Below, in pieces: positions 50,660-61,724 of a stretch of 64,000 nt of DNA. Where the stretch lies: the NCBI GenBank assembly GCA_003342895.1, contig PTFA01000031.1, positions 3,358,603 to 3,422,602 on the forward strand, given 5' to 3'. Below the pieces are notes generated by a model, which ran no database searches, had not been told where the DNA came from, and saw nothing but the letters and a program-made list of their open reading frames with translations. The position numbers and the translations under genes were made by a program. Source of the stretch: Casuarius casuarius (Eukaryota; Chordata; Aves; Casuariiformes; Casuariidae). How positions within the stretch are numbered: the stretch's first letter is position 1; every line of letters begins with the position of its first letter.

Positions 50660-52405
50660 TTAAGTATTCTGTCTTCAGAGCACAGTTTGAATAGTGTGCA
50701 GTAAATAAGGTATGGGACCATGCATAGAACAAATGGAATAAGACAAAATATTGAATAGCTGCTGACTAAGTGACTTACATTCTGTACATAGAGGTCCTGT
50801 GGAAAAATAGAATTTGATCATATAATTAAAGGCTGTACCATGATAGATCCTCACTAGAACATGAATTACATTACACTGGCAACATTAAATCTGGCATTTT
50901 CAAACATTTGAGTTGTTGTCTTGGGAATTTAATACCATTATTTTAATGTGGGAGTTTTGTTATAAAATAAGTATCTAGGCTATGATTATTGTCAGTGACC
51001 AGCAGTTATGCAGAACTACACATGTGAAGAAGTATGGCAATTTATGTTCTAGAAAACTATGTATGTTTAAATACAGTGTTGCCATATTGTGAACAAAATT
51101 CCAGTGGAGTATGATAGATGTAAAATGACACACAGGTGGAAATATAAAGTAAACTTGTCTTTCAAAAAATGGAAAATATTAAATATATAAATAGAAAGCC
51201 TCTGCATTTAGTGATTTCTGGACTTAAACTTTGCACTGGAAGGGCTGTTTTTCAAACACTACTCGCAGACGCTGGGAAACTGGTAAATATAAGAAGATAT
51301 GAGTTAAATGCACCTTGGAAAAAGAAAAGTAGTCTCCTAAGTCACTTTAGCATTTTTGATATCTTCACAAGCTCCTTTGTCATGCTATATATTACTGATG
51401 GTATTCATTTTATGCAGGACTAGAGTAGATGTGGGAAAGTCACACCATCTGAGCTGGAAAAAAGTGTCAGTAGGGTTCGCTGTGCTAAATTTATCCCTGC
51501 TATGACTATTTTCTCTCTCTAAATGGGCTTATACAAGGCATAAATTTGATCTATTGTGTTTGAAATCCCAGAGTAGAAGTATTCCAGTGACATACTTCAG
51601 CCTCAGGTATATGATTCTTAGCATTTTGCTTTTCTGTTTCAAAAGTAAGAGATCAATTCTGGTGATTTAATTTCCATACCGGAATAATTCTTACAGAGCA
51701 GCAATTACAATCTACAAAAAATATGCAAGGAAAATATGGAGCTGCAACTTAAGGGTTGCAGTAGGTGATTAGCAGACATATTCAGCCCTGTGGAGAAGTA
51801 CACACAGGTGCTAGCTTTGGGGGCACTAGTTAAAGATGTGGCTCAGATCCCATAATCATTTATGCACAGGTAGATATGCGGTGTAGAAGGAAGTATTTCT
51901 TTATTCTCCAACTGCTGGATTGGTGCAGACATCCTCTCCAGGACACTGGGATGGATTCTGAGGCAGGAAATGGGTTGTGCACCCACTTTTTTTCAAAGTC
52001 CTTCAACATGACTTGCTCAATTACTTTTTTTAAAAACTGAGCAAATGGAGGAGGTCAGTATATTCATTCAGCTTTCCTTTGCATTTCCAGAAAATGAACA
52101 TGATCTGACTCATGATTGTTTACAGCATACTGACATCCAGTTGTACTTAGAGATGTGTGTATCTCTCTTCTTACAGATTTCCTTTGCCCATTTATTTCTT
52201 CTTTGATCAGAATCAATTTTCCTTTCTCTTACTATAATGTTGTTTTCAAGTTTTGTGGCCAGTGATGCTTGTCACTGGTTGTCCCTCATCTACTTCTCAC
52301 TGTTGAGTTGCTGCTCCCAAGGGCAGAACTGCCACAAACAAATGACAAGGGACAGTGGCTTTGAACTATAGGAACAGTTCCCATATTGAAATTAAATACA
52401 GAAAG
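50660..52405. other. AT-rich non-coding stretch
   Basis: No gene or repeat is recognised. An 84-codon ORF at 51169-51423 has no supporting features. Confidence 0.55.
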
Positions 52406-52409
52406 CTTT

Positions 52410-52471
52410 GTCCTGTTTCTATTCAAAGCAGTGGCAAAACTCCCAGTGTCTTCATTTTTTAACTGGATCAG
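52410..52471. repeat. Ancient amniote hairpin repeat, copy 3
   Basis: The segment reads GTCCTGTTTCTATT, then AAAGCAGTGGCAAAACTCCC, then AGTGTCTTCA, and closes with AACTGGATCAGAC. This follows the old repeat in which ATCCTGCTCCCATTGAAG and its complement-like partner flank GGCAAAACTCCC. It belongs to the same type as the copy at 23080-23140. Confidence 0.5.
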
Positions 52472-52479
52472 ACTTCAAT

Positions 52480-54360
52480 TTGAGTTCCGGAATACATGAG
52501 ATTCTAAATTAAAGTTAGGGGTTGCTTTGTGTCTCTTGCCATGTAGAATTTTTCTTTACAAAAGCTGTTGCACTGGTTGAAAGAGGAAAACCAAAAATAA
52601 TTGAATTTTGAAGCAGTGTCCTTCCTTATTTAATTTTCATCATTCAGAATTTTAATTCTAAAAATATAAAAGCTGAATAAATGTGACAGGGACATTCCTA
52701 ATCACTGAGATAAAAACCAGCCTCTCATGAAAAAGGATCTGCTCAGAAAGGAGGAGGAAAGTAATTTAAACAAAATGGAAGGCAGAGCAAAGAGATTGGC
52801 AGCACATTTAGGATATAGGGCAGAGACTTCTCATCATGCCATTTCTCCTTTTACAAAGGAATTTTTCCTTTCTTTTTCAGTAGTTTCTCTTTTGGAGATT
52901 TTTTTCAGAGTTTTTATTAGATAGGCTGTTTCTTCTCGTAAGTAAAGTTGTTCTATTCCATTCAGCCAGTGGTTAGTGGCATGCTATAACTGTTGAACAT
53001 AAACTGTTATTTTGATAGTTATGAGAATATTTGATTACATATAATCAAGGCTTTTTCTTTGTATTTTATATGTCTAGAGCATCCAACTTACATTACTATG
53101 TCTGGTGAAATATGACATTAACATTTATGTGTTTCAAATCCTCTTGCTTGGTAGAGCTGAAATTCAGACAAAGACAGTGACAACAATATAGTGAAAAAAC
53201 AAGACATTGGTCATTGAAAAATAATCTCTGAGAAATCTGTTGTTACAAGCATTTATTGCACTATTTGATACTTAAATAACCTGAAAATAAAATAAACCTG
53301 AAATAAAACAAAGAACAATTAATACTGCCAAACTAGTAGATAAATGCAGTTAAAGGATAATTAATGATTCGTTCTAAGTAATTTATTACAATAATGGTAC
53401 ATTTAAAAAGTGCTGGCAGCTGATGGACAATGAATTGCACTGAAAAAAATCAGTCATCTTGGAAGCTAATGATTCATTTTCTGCTAATCAGAATGGAGCA
53501 TGTTTTGCTTGTAAAGCTGTAATACAGAGTATGTCCATGGGTTTAGTCTGTGTTAAGATTTCCCTTTTCATCTAGCTTTCTAATAAAATATAGATTAAAA
53601 TACCTGTTATTTTTCTCAAAAACCTAGACAAAAAAAAGACTGAGAAGTTTAACATCTAACCCCAGAACTTCTGTGTAACTTTAGGGTGATAGATCTGAAT
53701 GTTACTTGGCTTTTTGAGTGAAAGTACTGGTAATGTATGAAATCAGGTAATGGTGACAAAGTTGGATGACCAAAAAGTCTGCAACTGTGAAGTAATGTTA
53801 CATCTCTCAAAGCCTGTAGTTACATGAGTGAAAAGAATCAGAGGGACAGTAACCAGCATCCCAGGAGCAGTGGGACCAAGCATACTGGGAAGGCACCAAC
53901 ATGGATCAGGCACTGGGAAAAAGGAAGGGCAGACAACTTGTCATTTGGAATTATCTTCTGTTCTTTGTCACTGAAGAATAATAATACCTTTAATATTTGT
54001 TTTAAGGATAAAATATCATGGGGCGATGGAATAGTAGAATGCTTTAGTGACTCTTTACTTCACTCAGGCCCATTTCCCCTTAAACAAACTCATTTTATTA
54101 CTGTTGCAGACTCCAGATATATTTTATCATTATGTAATTCTTTTATCATCTCCAGAGGAATGCATTTTTTGACAAGATACAGAAATGACATGTCTTGCTG
54201 TTGGAAGCTGACAAATTAACATAGGCTTCTAACACAAACTCTTCACCAAATAACCATCTGAATTATCCTCCCAAGTTGGAATCAGGTGCTTTTGATGATA
54301 AAGATCTGTAAGGTCCACACAAAGCTTAAGCCAGCCTCTCAGAAAGGAGCACAAAATTAC
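52480..54360. other. AT-rich non-coding stretch
   Basis: A 131-codon plus-strand frame at 53824-54219 has no recognisable domain and is within chance expectation. Nothing else is seen. Confidence 0.55.
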
Positions 54361-54363
54361 CAT

Positions 54364-54762
54364 TCATGATGCAAAAATATGAACATTCACCTTGCCGTTT
54401 ATAAAAGCCAGTTTCACAAACACAACACTACAGCACTGATCAAAATGATGATGTTCCTCACTGTATGGAACTGCTACAGCCATGACGCATGAAATAATAG
54501 GAAAGTAAGAGCCTGTAGACAGAATATGGTACACATTTTGTGCCAGAAATAAGTACATACAGAAATAGGTACATACATATGGTGTATGCGTAGAGGGTCC
54601 AACATATTCTGTGTACAACAGATTCCCTGTGCATGTTTTGTGCAGTCGCACCAGGTTTCTTTGATGGGTAACAGCATCTAGGTACATCTGAGCTTCTGGA
54701 TGGATAGGCTGAGGCTCTATACTAGGGAGTGCTAATGAGGGAAAGGATAGAGCCTTCTCCAT
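54364..54762 (-). other. 132-codon open frame behind a TATA-like box
   Basis: The ATG at 54762 follows the TATA-like sequence at 54772-54763 without room for a transcription start, so the box could not drive this exact ATG. Internal ATGs further in could be used. The translation has a proline-rich start (LALPSIEPQPIHPEAQ) and tyrosine/cysteine-rich middle parts, and no family is recognised. Frames of this length are expected once or twice by chance in AT-rich DNA of this size. Confidence 0.1.
54545..54576. repeat. 16-bp tandem duplication, one mismatch
   Basis: AGAAATAAGTACATAC is followed directly by AGAAATAGGTACATAC. Confidence 0.9.
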
Positions 54763-54772
54763 CTTTTATATA
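54763..54772 (-). promoter_or_regulatory. TATA-box-like TATATAAAAG, minus strand
   Basis: This is a near-ideal TATA sequence with a G-rich block (about 54773-54787 on the plus strand) immediately upstream in promoter terms. A start site would be expected near 54735-54742. Such matches arise often in AT-rich DNA, and the G-rich neighbour is the only extra support. Confidence 0.2.
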
Positions 54773-55077
54773 GGGGAAGGGGGGGCCTGAAGCCTGTTTA
54801 GTCTTATTTCTCAGGTAAATAAAAGCCTGTATTTGCTAGGTGGTTATGGATTTTTGAAAGAACTTTTTAACACTAGACTCTGCCTTAAAGATTCAGCACC
54901 TTGTGATATTTATAGAACTGAGCTAATAGTCACAACTTGAATATTTAAAAACTCACACAGAGATGTGCGTATGCTGATACAACATCAGACAGTGATGATA
55001 AGTCTGATCAGTCAGTTCAAATCAATCTTTTCCTGCCTCGTTCTGTTACATTGAAGCTAGTCTCCAACACGCATTCT

Positions 55078-55091
55078 AGTCTATATAGACT
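55078..55091. repeat. Perfect 14-bp palindrome
   Basis: AGTCTATATAGACT is exactly self-complementary, with no loop. Confidence 0.9.
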
Positions 55092-58000
55092 GATAGTTAA
55101 ATTTGTGCAAACTAGCACATACACATGGCTTTCTGCAGAGCTCTTGGCTTGGACCACATAAACATTGTCAGCTTTGCAGAAAGTCAGTTTGGTTCACGAA
55201 TCTTTTCAGGGTTAGGAATTTTAGTGGTTAGTAGTTCATGAAAGGTACAATGTTCTTCACTAGAAAAAACACAGCATACCCCTGGACACTGTAAAAACAT
55301 AAATAGTGGATATTATCAAATGAATGTTAAAAGAATTGGAGCTAGTTTTAGTTTTGAATACAGAATTCTCATCCATTTTTACCTTCTGCTTCCAGAAAAT
55401 AACTGAGCTATTGAGGTTGTATCATTATTGCTATGGCTATTGATGTGACCAAACGTTCACCAGAAGGATAATAATTGGGCATTTAATATAAATGAAACAC
55501 TCTAACATTCAGTGGCTGATCTGGCTCAGAGAGCACCTTTGTCTCCTGCTGCTTTGCAAATGTATGCTCCATTAATATATCCCAGGTGGCTCCTTAAAAT
55601 GAAATGGGGAGGAAAACAAACTGAAATCCTACAATGTCGATGTTATAAAATTAGAAGAAATGGTAGAATTAAGCCTCATGACCTTTCTGATGGTGTTGGA
55701 TGATATTTATTATCCCATACACTTTGTTATAGTTCTTATTTAAACAAAACCATTAGCTAGCAAGCAACAGAATTATAGAATTGCAACAACAGCTTACAAA
55801 AATGGAAAATGTTGTTTTTCTGCTTTGATTAGAACAGTTTGTTCTTTTTTCTGAAATTGTATGTACTATTTACTAAACTTGCAATTTAACATATACCTGT
55901 CAAACACTTACAAATAACATAGAAAAACCACAATATAAAAAACATTGCACATTACAAATGTTAGCAAAAAATGGTTTAGTGCCTCCCAGCAAAGTTCACT
56001 TGACCTAGCCTTTTAGTTGCTCCACTCAGGAAATAGCCTAAGAAAATAGATGGGCTTCAGATTAGTTCTCGACAGTAAATGGTCATGGGTTCTGTCAGCC
56101 CAAAGGGAGAAGTGAATTATATTGTACTGTGCTTTCTATCAAAAATATTCAGTTTTAAGACATACAAATTTAGGAGCTGTACTTAAAAGCCCCGTGTTTG
56201 AGTATAGACATTACGACTTCTGCTTGGAAAGGAACATTTGCTTTCTCCAAATTAAAGGAGAGATTATAAATTCAAAACAATATGTTGATCAGACTGCAAA
56301 GAGAAATTGAGATTGGTAAATAATGTTAGTTATGCAGAAAGTGCGGAAAATGAACAATTAGGTGAAGATCTGTAAACCTCTGAGCTTCCTCATAGCTCAT
56401 ACGTCACAATAAATAAACTTCATCACTTCTTTGGTCTATCATTCCAAACAAATCCAGAGGTACCATTAATTGAATTGTCATTTCTCATTCCCATCTTTTA
56501 TTTTGTCTTAATAGTAAATTATTCCCTTCACTTTTGAAGCTTCAACCATAAGACAAATTTCTTTTGATCATCTTTGCTGTTCTATTACAAATTTTGAAGG
56601 CTTCCATTAGGTCATAGCAAATTTGCTTTGTTTTCTGTAAGAATTTATTTGATAGATAGTAGTCTATATAAATTCAGATATAAAATAACTAAACTAATCC
56701 TTTAGGATTCCTCAAACAAAACAAAAAAAAATAGTGGCAAGTATCACACTTCTGTCTGAATATCTTAAACTGTGAAAGTCTCATCTTTTCACTCAGAAAT
56801 AAAACCAAAATATTCTGTACAGAAATAAGAAAAAAGTCATGTTAAAATTCTTTACTAATAATCTGTCAATGTCTGCTCTAATTGTTGATTCTATTGAGCA
56901 AGACCAATGCTGTCAATTTTAATTATGGTAATGTGTCATGTCCCTCCCGTAAACACAATGACAGGAAGAAAGGGGTAACGTTTTAATGCAAAACTGATTG
57001 TCTGGATGTTTCCACATTGGTAGTGTGTGATATCTCTCACTGCAGAGGTCAGTTTGCTGGTAGATTCAGTGATTCATCAGAATGTAACATCTTGTTTGTA
57101 TGCATGACTGTGACCCATAGCTATGCATAGTGACAGTTTGCAGTCCCAGTCCCTAGCTGCATCTCTGCAACATCATTTATGCCAAGGGATAATCCTGCCT
57201 TGTTTCTGCTTAGGCATAAGAAAAAAAAATTGTAAAAGGCAAAAAAAGCATGTGGTATCCATTATGGAAAGGCTGGTACCTTTCCAGCTGTGGGAATGAT
57301 GGTTTGTCACAGTAGACAGAAACATCTCTCTTGCATGTGCAGTACTCTCATCCAAATCATATCACATGATTTATTTCTGTGAATGTGAGAGACTGACATT
57401 AATAAACCGTAAGCTTCTCTTATCGTCACCATTGCTTAGATGGAATTCCCTGAACTGTTACCCCTTGGTTATATCCTCTTGTGTCAATGATGTGCCTTCC
57501 CACAGCAACGAATCATTCCATTCTGGGGAAGAGAGAATAATATTGACCAAAACATAGAAGCTTTGAATGTTTTCTTCAGAGACCCCTTAAATGTGGCTTT
57601 TTTTTTTTTTCAAAGAGTGGAATAAACTGACAAGGTAAATTGTTAATCCTTACATTTTTTTCTTGCTTGGCATAGTCTTCCTGTGATTGCTGACACTTTT
57701 CCACAGTCATGTGTGAGAGAATATGATCAAAATACTTTTTTGGGGGGTGAAATTTGATTCACTTTCCCCAGAAGATGAGATCTTGACATGTGTATGTGCC
57801 TTGTATTTTGACCTCAGAACGGTATCTACAAAGGCTTGTCTAATCCACCACTTTAGAAACATTTCTTTGGCCAAATGAATGTCTTGCTGAAATCTGCCTA
57901 GCATTAAACTTTCTCCACACAATTGTCTCAACTAATATCCCATTCTGGGGTCACGATTGTTGAAAACCTAGGCACTAGCTAGTTGAATTGTTAGCCCATC

Positions 58001-59169
58001 ATATGGCTCATCATAAGCTTTTCATTAAGCTCTTGCATTATTCTTACGTCTCACAGGTCTAGTCAGTGTCAGTCATGCTCATCATGGTTTCTTCACTCAG
58101 TGTGTATTCTGTCCAGATAATTTCCTGTTTTACAGGTGCAAATTCCCGAATTAGTCTTAAATCTGAGGAGCTGGGATGTTTCATGGACCATGTGTTCCAA
58201 TATCAATAGCGGAACCCTTTTTAATCTTACATTTCCGAGGAAGCTGCCTTTACACATAAAATACAACTTTTTATTCTGTTTATTAGATCATAAATCTTAG
58301 GAGATTCTGCAGGAATTAGAACAAGAATGATTACAGATTACTTTGCCAGATAGTTACAAAAACGAGCAAGACAAAGCACTGGTATTTTTTTGTTCATGGT
58401 TATCCATCATTATATTTTTTGCATTCTCACTATACATATACATATAGTCTGGACAGGAGATAATTCAATTCCTATTTATTACAAGAAAAACATACGTGGT
58501 CCATTTAAATTCTTATATAAATTATTTTATAAACCTGGTGACGTTTCTCCTCCATGTTACTTTCTGTAACACCTGTTGCTGATTCTGCTGTCATGTGGAG
58601 ACTGCTTCCACGGAAACACCTGCTGTATTGTATGGTGGCTGCTTTTGAATTAGTACATTCCTTTTCAGATTTTTTTTCTTCACGTTTATGATGAATCTGC
58701 CATGTTTCTGGATATTCCTCTGGAATGTATATTCACCCACCCCTTGTCACAACTGTTTTTTTTATTACACATTTACACGTCTATTTGTGTGATTCCCTCA
58801 GGGTTATTGATGTGACTGCTGTCAGTTCAGGTCACAGATACTGATTCTCTACTTGATCTTACTCAGTGCACACTGCAGCTGATTCAGGTCTGTTTGAAGT
58901 ACCCACAGGGTAACCATTGCACACTCACATTCAGACTTCAACTAAATGCATTTGAAAGACAGGAAAGGAAACAGCAGTGGTTACAAACTTCAGGACTTGT
59001 AGGGGAACAAAAAAGATAAAAAGTAGCTTTTCCAGTGCCAAATTTTTGAGGGACCCCCTGGTTTTCTAGGGGACTCTGGAATTCACTGCAGCCTCTGATT
59101 TTGTTGACATATACCTAGAACAAAATAAAAATAGGTCACAGAAGGGAGCATTTAAGCCCCAAGGCCAGT

Positions 59170-59199
59170 ACTGAACTCACCAGCACTGAACTCACCAGC
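59170..59199. repeat. Exact 15-bp tandem duplication
   Basis: ACTGAACTCACCAGC occurs twice head to tail with no mismatch. Confidence 0.95.
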
Positions 59200-61399
59200 A
59201 TTCCTCTAAAATGCTGCCTGCTTGCTTCACTCACAGTGCTCAGATACTGAGTACTGAACAAGTCTGGATGCCATTGCATTCAATGCTGTGTTGCTTTAAC
59301 ACATGACGGTACTGAGGAAGATAACAAGCACTAACACAGTACTGCATGGGTACACTAGTCCTCTCAGTACAGCTTCATAGGCTCCCTTCAAAATTTCTAT
59401 CACAGTTAAAGGGAATATCTCAACTACTCATCATTTGAGTTACCCACTCCTGCTTACAGATCTGAAAGTCACCAACCTGATACTCAGCTAATCTTGGCTT
59501 TGTTAGCTTTCTAGAACTGATGAGGGTGATACAAAGGCAGTTTTAAGTCATTGTTTTTACTCCTGGTCCACGTTTTTCTTACTGAAGTGAAAGAGAGAAG
59601 CTACGTGAAAATCCATGGAGTCAAAAGGTGATGCTGGTTACACTATAAAAATCAGAGTTATTACGAGGGTGCCAGTGTACCTTCTGTTCACAGCTGAGTA
59701 TAGAAGACTAGAAATCGAGACTTTTTTGTGCTAATACCTCATAAGTCTGCATTTGTAGTATTTACTAAAAGACATGTAGCCTCCTCTGTTCAAGAAAGAA
59801 AATGTTTCCAAAAAACAAAAAAGATCTTGTACATTACGTGCCCGTGACTATGATAAATCAAGGCCTAGCAATTGATCACATTGTAGTGTTCTGCTGCAGG
59901 GTAACAGAAGTCATTGGGATGTTGTGACAGTTTTTGTCAATTTAATTTCTGTGGTTAGTGACTTATGTTACTTTTAACAGGATGTGGCATTTTAGGGATG
60001 ACAAACTAGGCTCTGGTGACAGCAATTCTTTTTGAAGTGAGTAGCTTTTAAAAGACAGCACCAGATGCCAAAAAAAATTATTTTTGAAAAAGACATCGTA
60101 ATATTCACAAGCTAAAGAAATAGTAATTCCAGTTCTGGGGTCCCTAATTTTTCTACAAGTGTAACATATATATGCTATATACACATACAAAACATGCAGA
60201 AATATGCATCAAAATTGTCATTCACATTGTTAAGTAAAATACTCAGAAGTTGGAAATGCAAGAATGAAGTTTGCTCATGCAACCAGCCATACATATGACT
60301 GAAAAGAAAGTTGGCAGTTGTTAATTAGCATTCAGTTAGAAGCTGAGCATTCCTGTTTAGCTAATTTAACAATACTGAAGATTGAATTCCTTTTTCAAAA
60401 CAGCTGATCGGCACAGGCAGAATGCTCTTAAAGGTACGTGAGTCATGAGGAGGCACTTTTGTACACTTATCAGCAATTTCAGACGTAGATTCATGACCTG
60501 CTCCTTAAACTTCTGTTGCATGCAGGATGGACTTTGTGGGGACTTAATCAAGTATACATTAAATGCCTGAAATGTCTTTACCCCCGTCAATAGCACCTCT
60601 TGTTCTCACCCCATTCCTACTGGAGATTTCACAGTAAGTATAGCAGCTTATCCTGTCAGGTTCTATCTCTTTCTCTGGTATTTAAGTAACAGCTTCTTTC
60701 TCATTCTCTGAATCCTTTGCTTTTTGGAGTTAGAGTCAACCACCTATGTGTGTGAAGGCAATCCATTAAGAGTGTTAAAGGAACTGTTAGCTTTAATCCC
60801 TGAAAATGCCAAAGAGTATAGAACATAGGAGTATAAGGGAGAATGTACTGATTACAGGCTGGCTGTTTATAGTTGTGCTTCTCCTTTTGGTGTAGCATTG
60901 CTTGACTTCTACAGCTACATGTTCTGCAGTGGTTATACTGCAGTTATCCACAGCAATTTATCCCAAAGGCTGCTTTTGCTTTTTACTGTCTTTTCTGGAT
61001 ATGCACACAAAGGAAATAGGTTCATTTGCATCCTGTCCCACTATCCTAGCTTTATGATGTTTATGAAAAGGAGACCTTCTAACAATGAAAAGGTAGTTGA
61101 CCATTTATGAGAGAGATCCAAGCACCCTGAAGCATGGAGGACACTCAGATTCAGACACAAGCATTGCAGCTGGTCCTTATCTCCAAAATGGACTAGAGTT
61201 TACATTTCAGATATCAGCATTTCTGAACTATATGAGTTTTGCTTTGGGACAAGACTCAGATATAGATTGTTGGATGGTCTTGCATGTATTTGCCTACCTG
61301 ATGATACCACGATTATAATTAATTCTTCATGCAGTAACAGGAGACACCTGACTTTGGACAAGTAACCTGTCTTAAGTAACAACATAGCAAGTTTGAGCT

Positions 61400-61720
61400 A
61401 AAGTCTCTGACCTGACCCGAATCCATGCAGCAGCATGAGGGCAATGAGTAGCAGAGAGATGGAGTCCTCAACTGCTAGCAAGCCAGCAGGAGAGGCTCTG
61501 GCACCATTGTCACAGTGGCCTTCTGCACAGGAGACTCTCAGGTGTGCCGTGCTGTGTGTGCCCACGGCTAGCAAAAAAACAGCCTTTTGAAGGCTGTTGT
61601 TAGTCAAGTCCTGGCCAAGTCCAAAACAGGTCTAATCTGCTTCAAGCCTGAGGCGTGAACGGAACTGGTCTTTAAAGGCAGAAAGTCCTAACAGGCTCCT
61701 TGACAGCTCCTGTGTCTGGC
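61400..61720. other. GC-richer patch without recognised gene
   Basis: The interval is clearly less AT-rich than its surroundings, has several CpGs, and includes the hairpin at 61578-61598. ORFs of 60-70 codons on the minus strand are not recognised. It may be a regulatory element or an old repeat. Confidence 0.3.
61578..61598. repeat. 9-bp perfect hairpin next to an A run
   Basis: AACAGCCTT and AAGGCTGTT pair across a three-base loop, preceded by A7. In bacteria this would resemble a terminator, but in this vertebrate context it is simply a stable hairpin. Confidence 0.85.
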
Positions 61721-61724
61721 TTCA

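Larger units (their letters stand above)
54790..61395. other. Long AT-rich non-coding stretch
   Basis: No gene is supported. It contains the palindrome at 55078-55091, a T run near 57599-57611 and the tandem duplication at 59170-59199. The 55.48-55.70 kb part lacks simple repeats and could be conserved non-coding DNA, which is not testable here. Confidence 0.55.

Noticed and set aside
53824..54219. 131-codon plus-strand ORF
   Set aside because: No domain, composition or splice support. Frames of this length are expected about once or twice by chance in this much AT-rich sequence.
61573..61598. Terminator-like hairpin with an A run
   Set aside because: Intrinsic terminators are bacterial. 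The rest of the window is clearly vertebrate, so only the hairpin is annotated.
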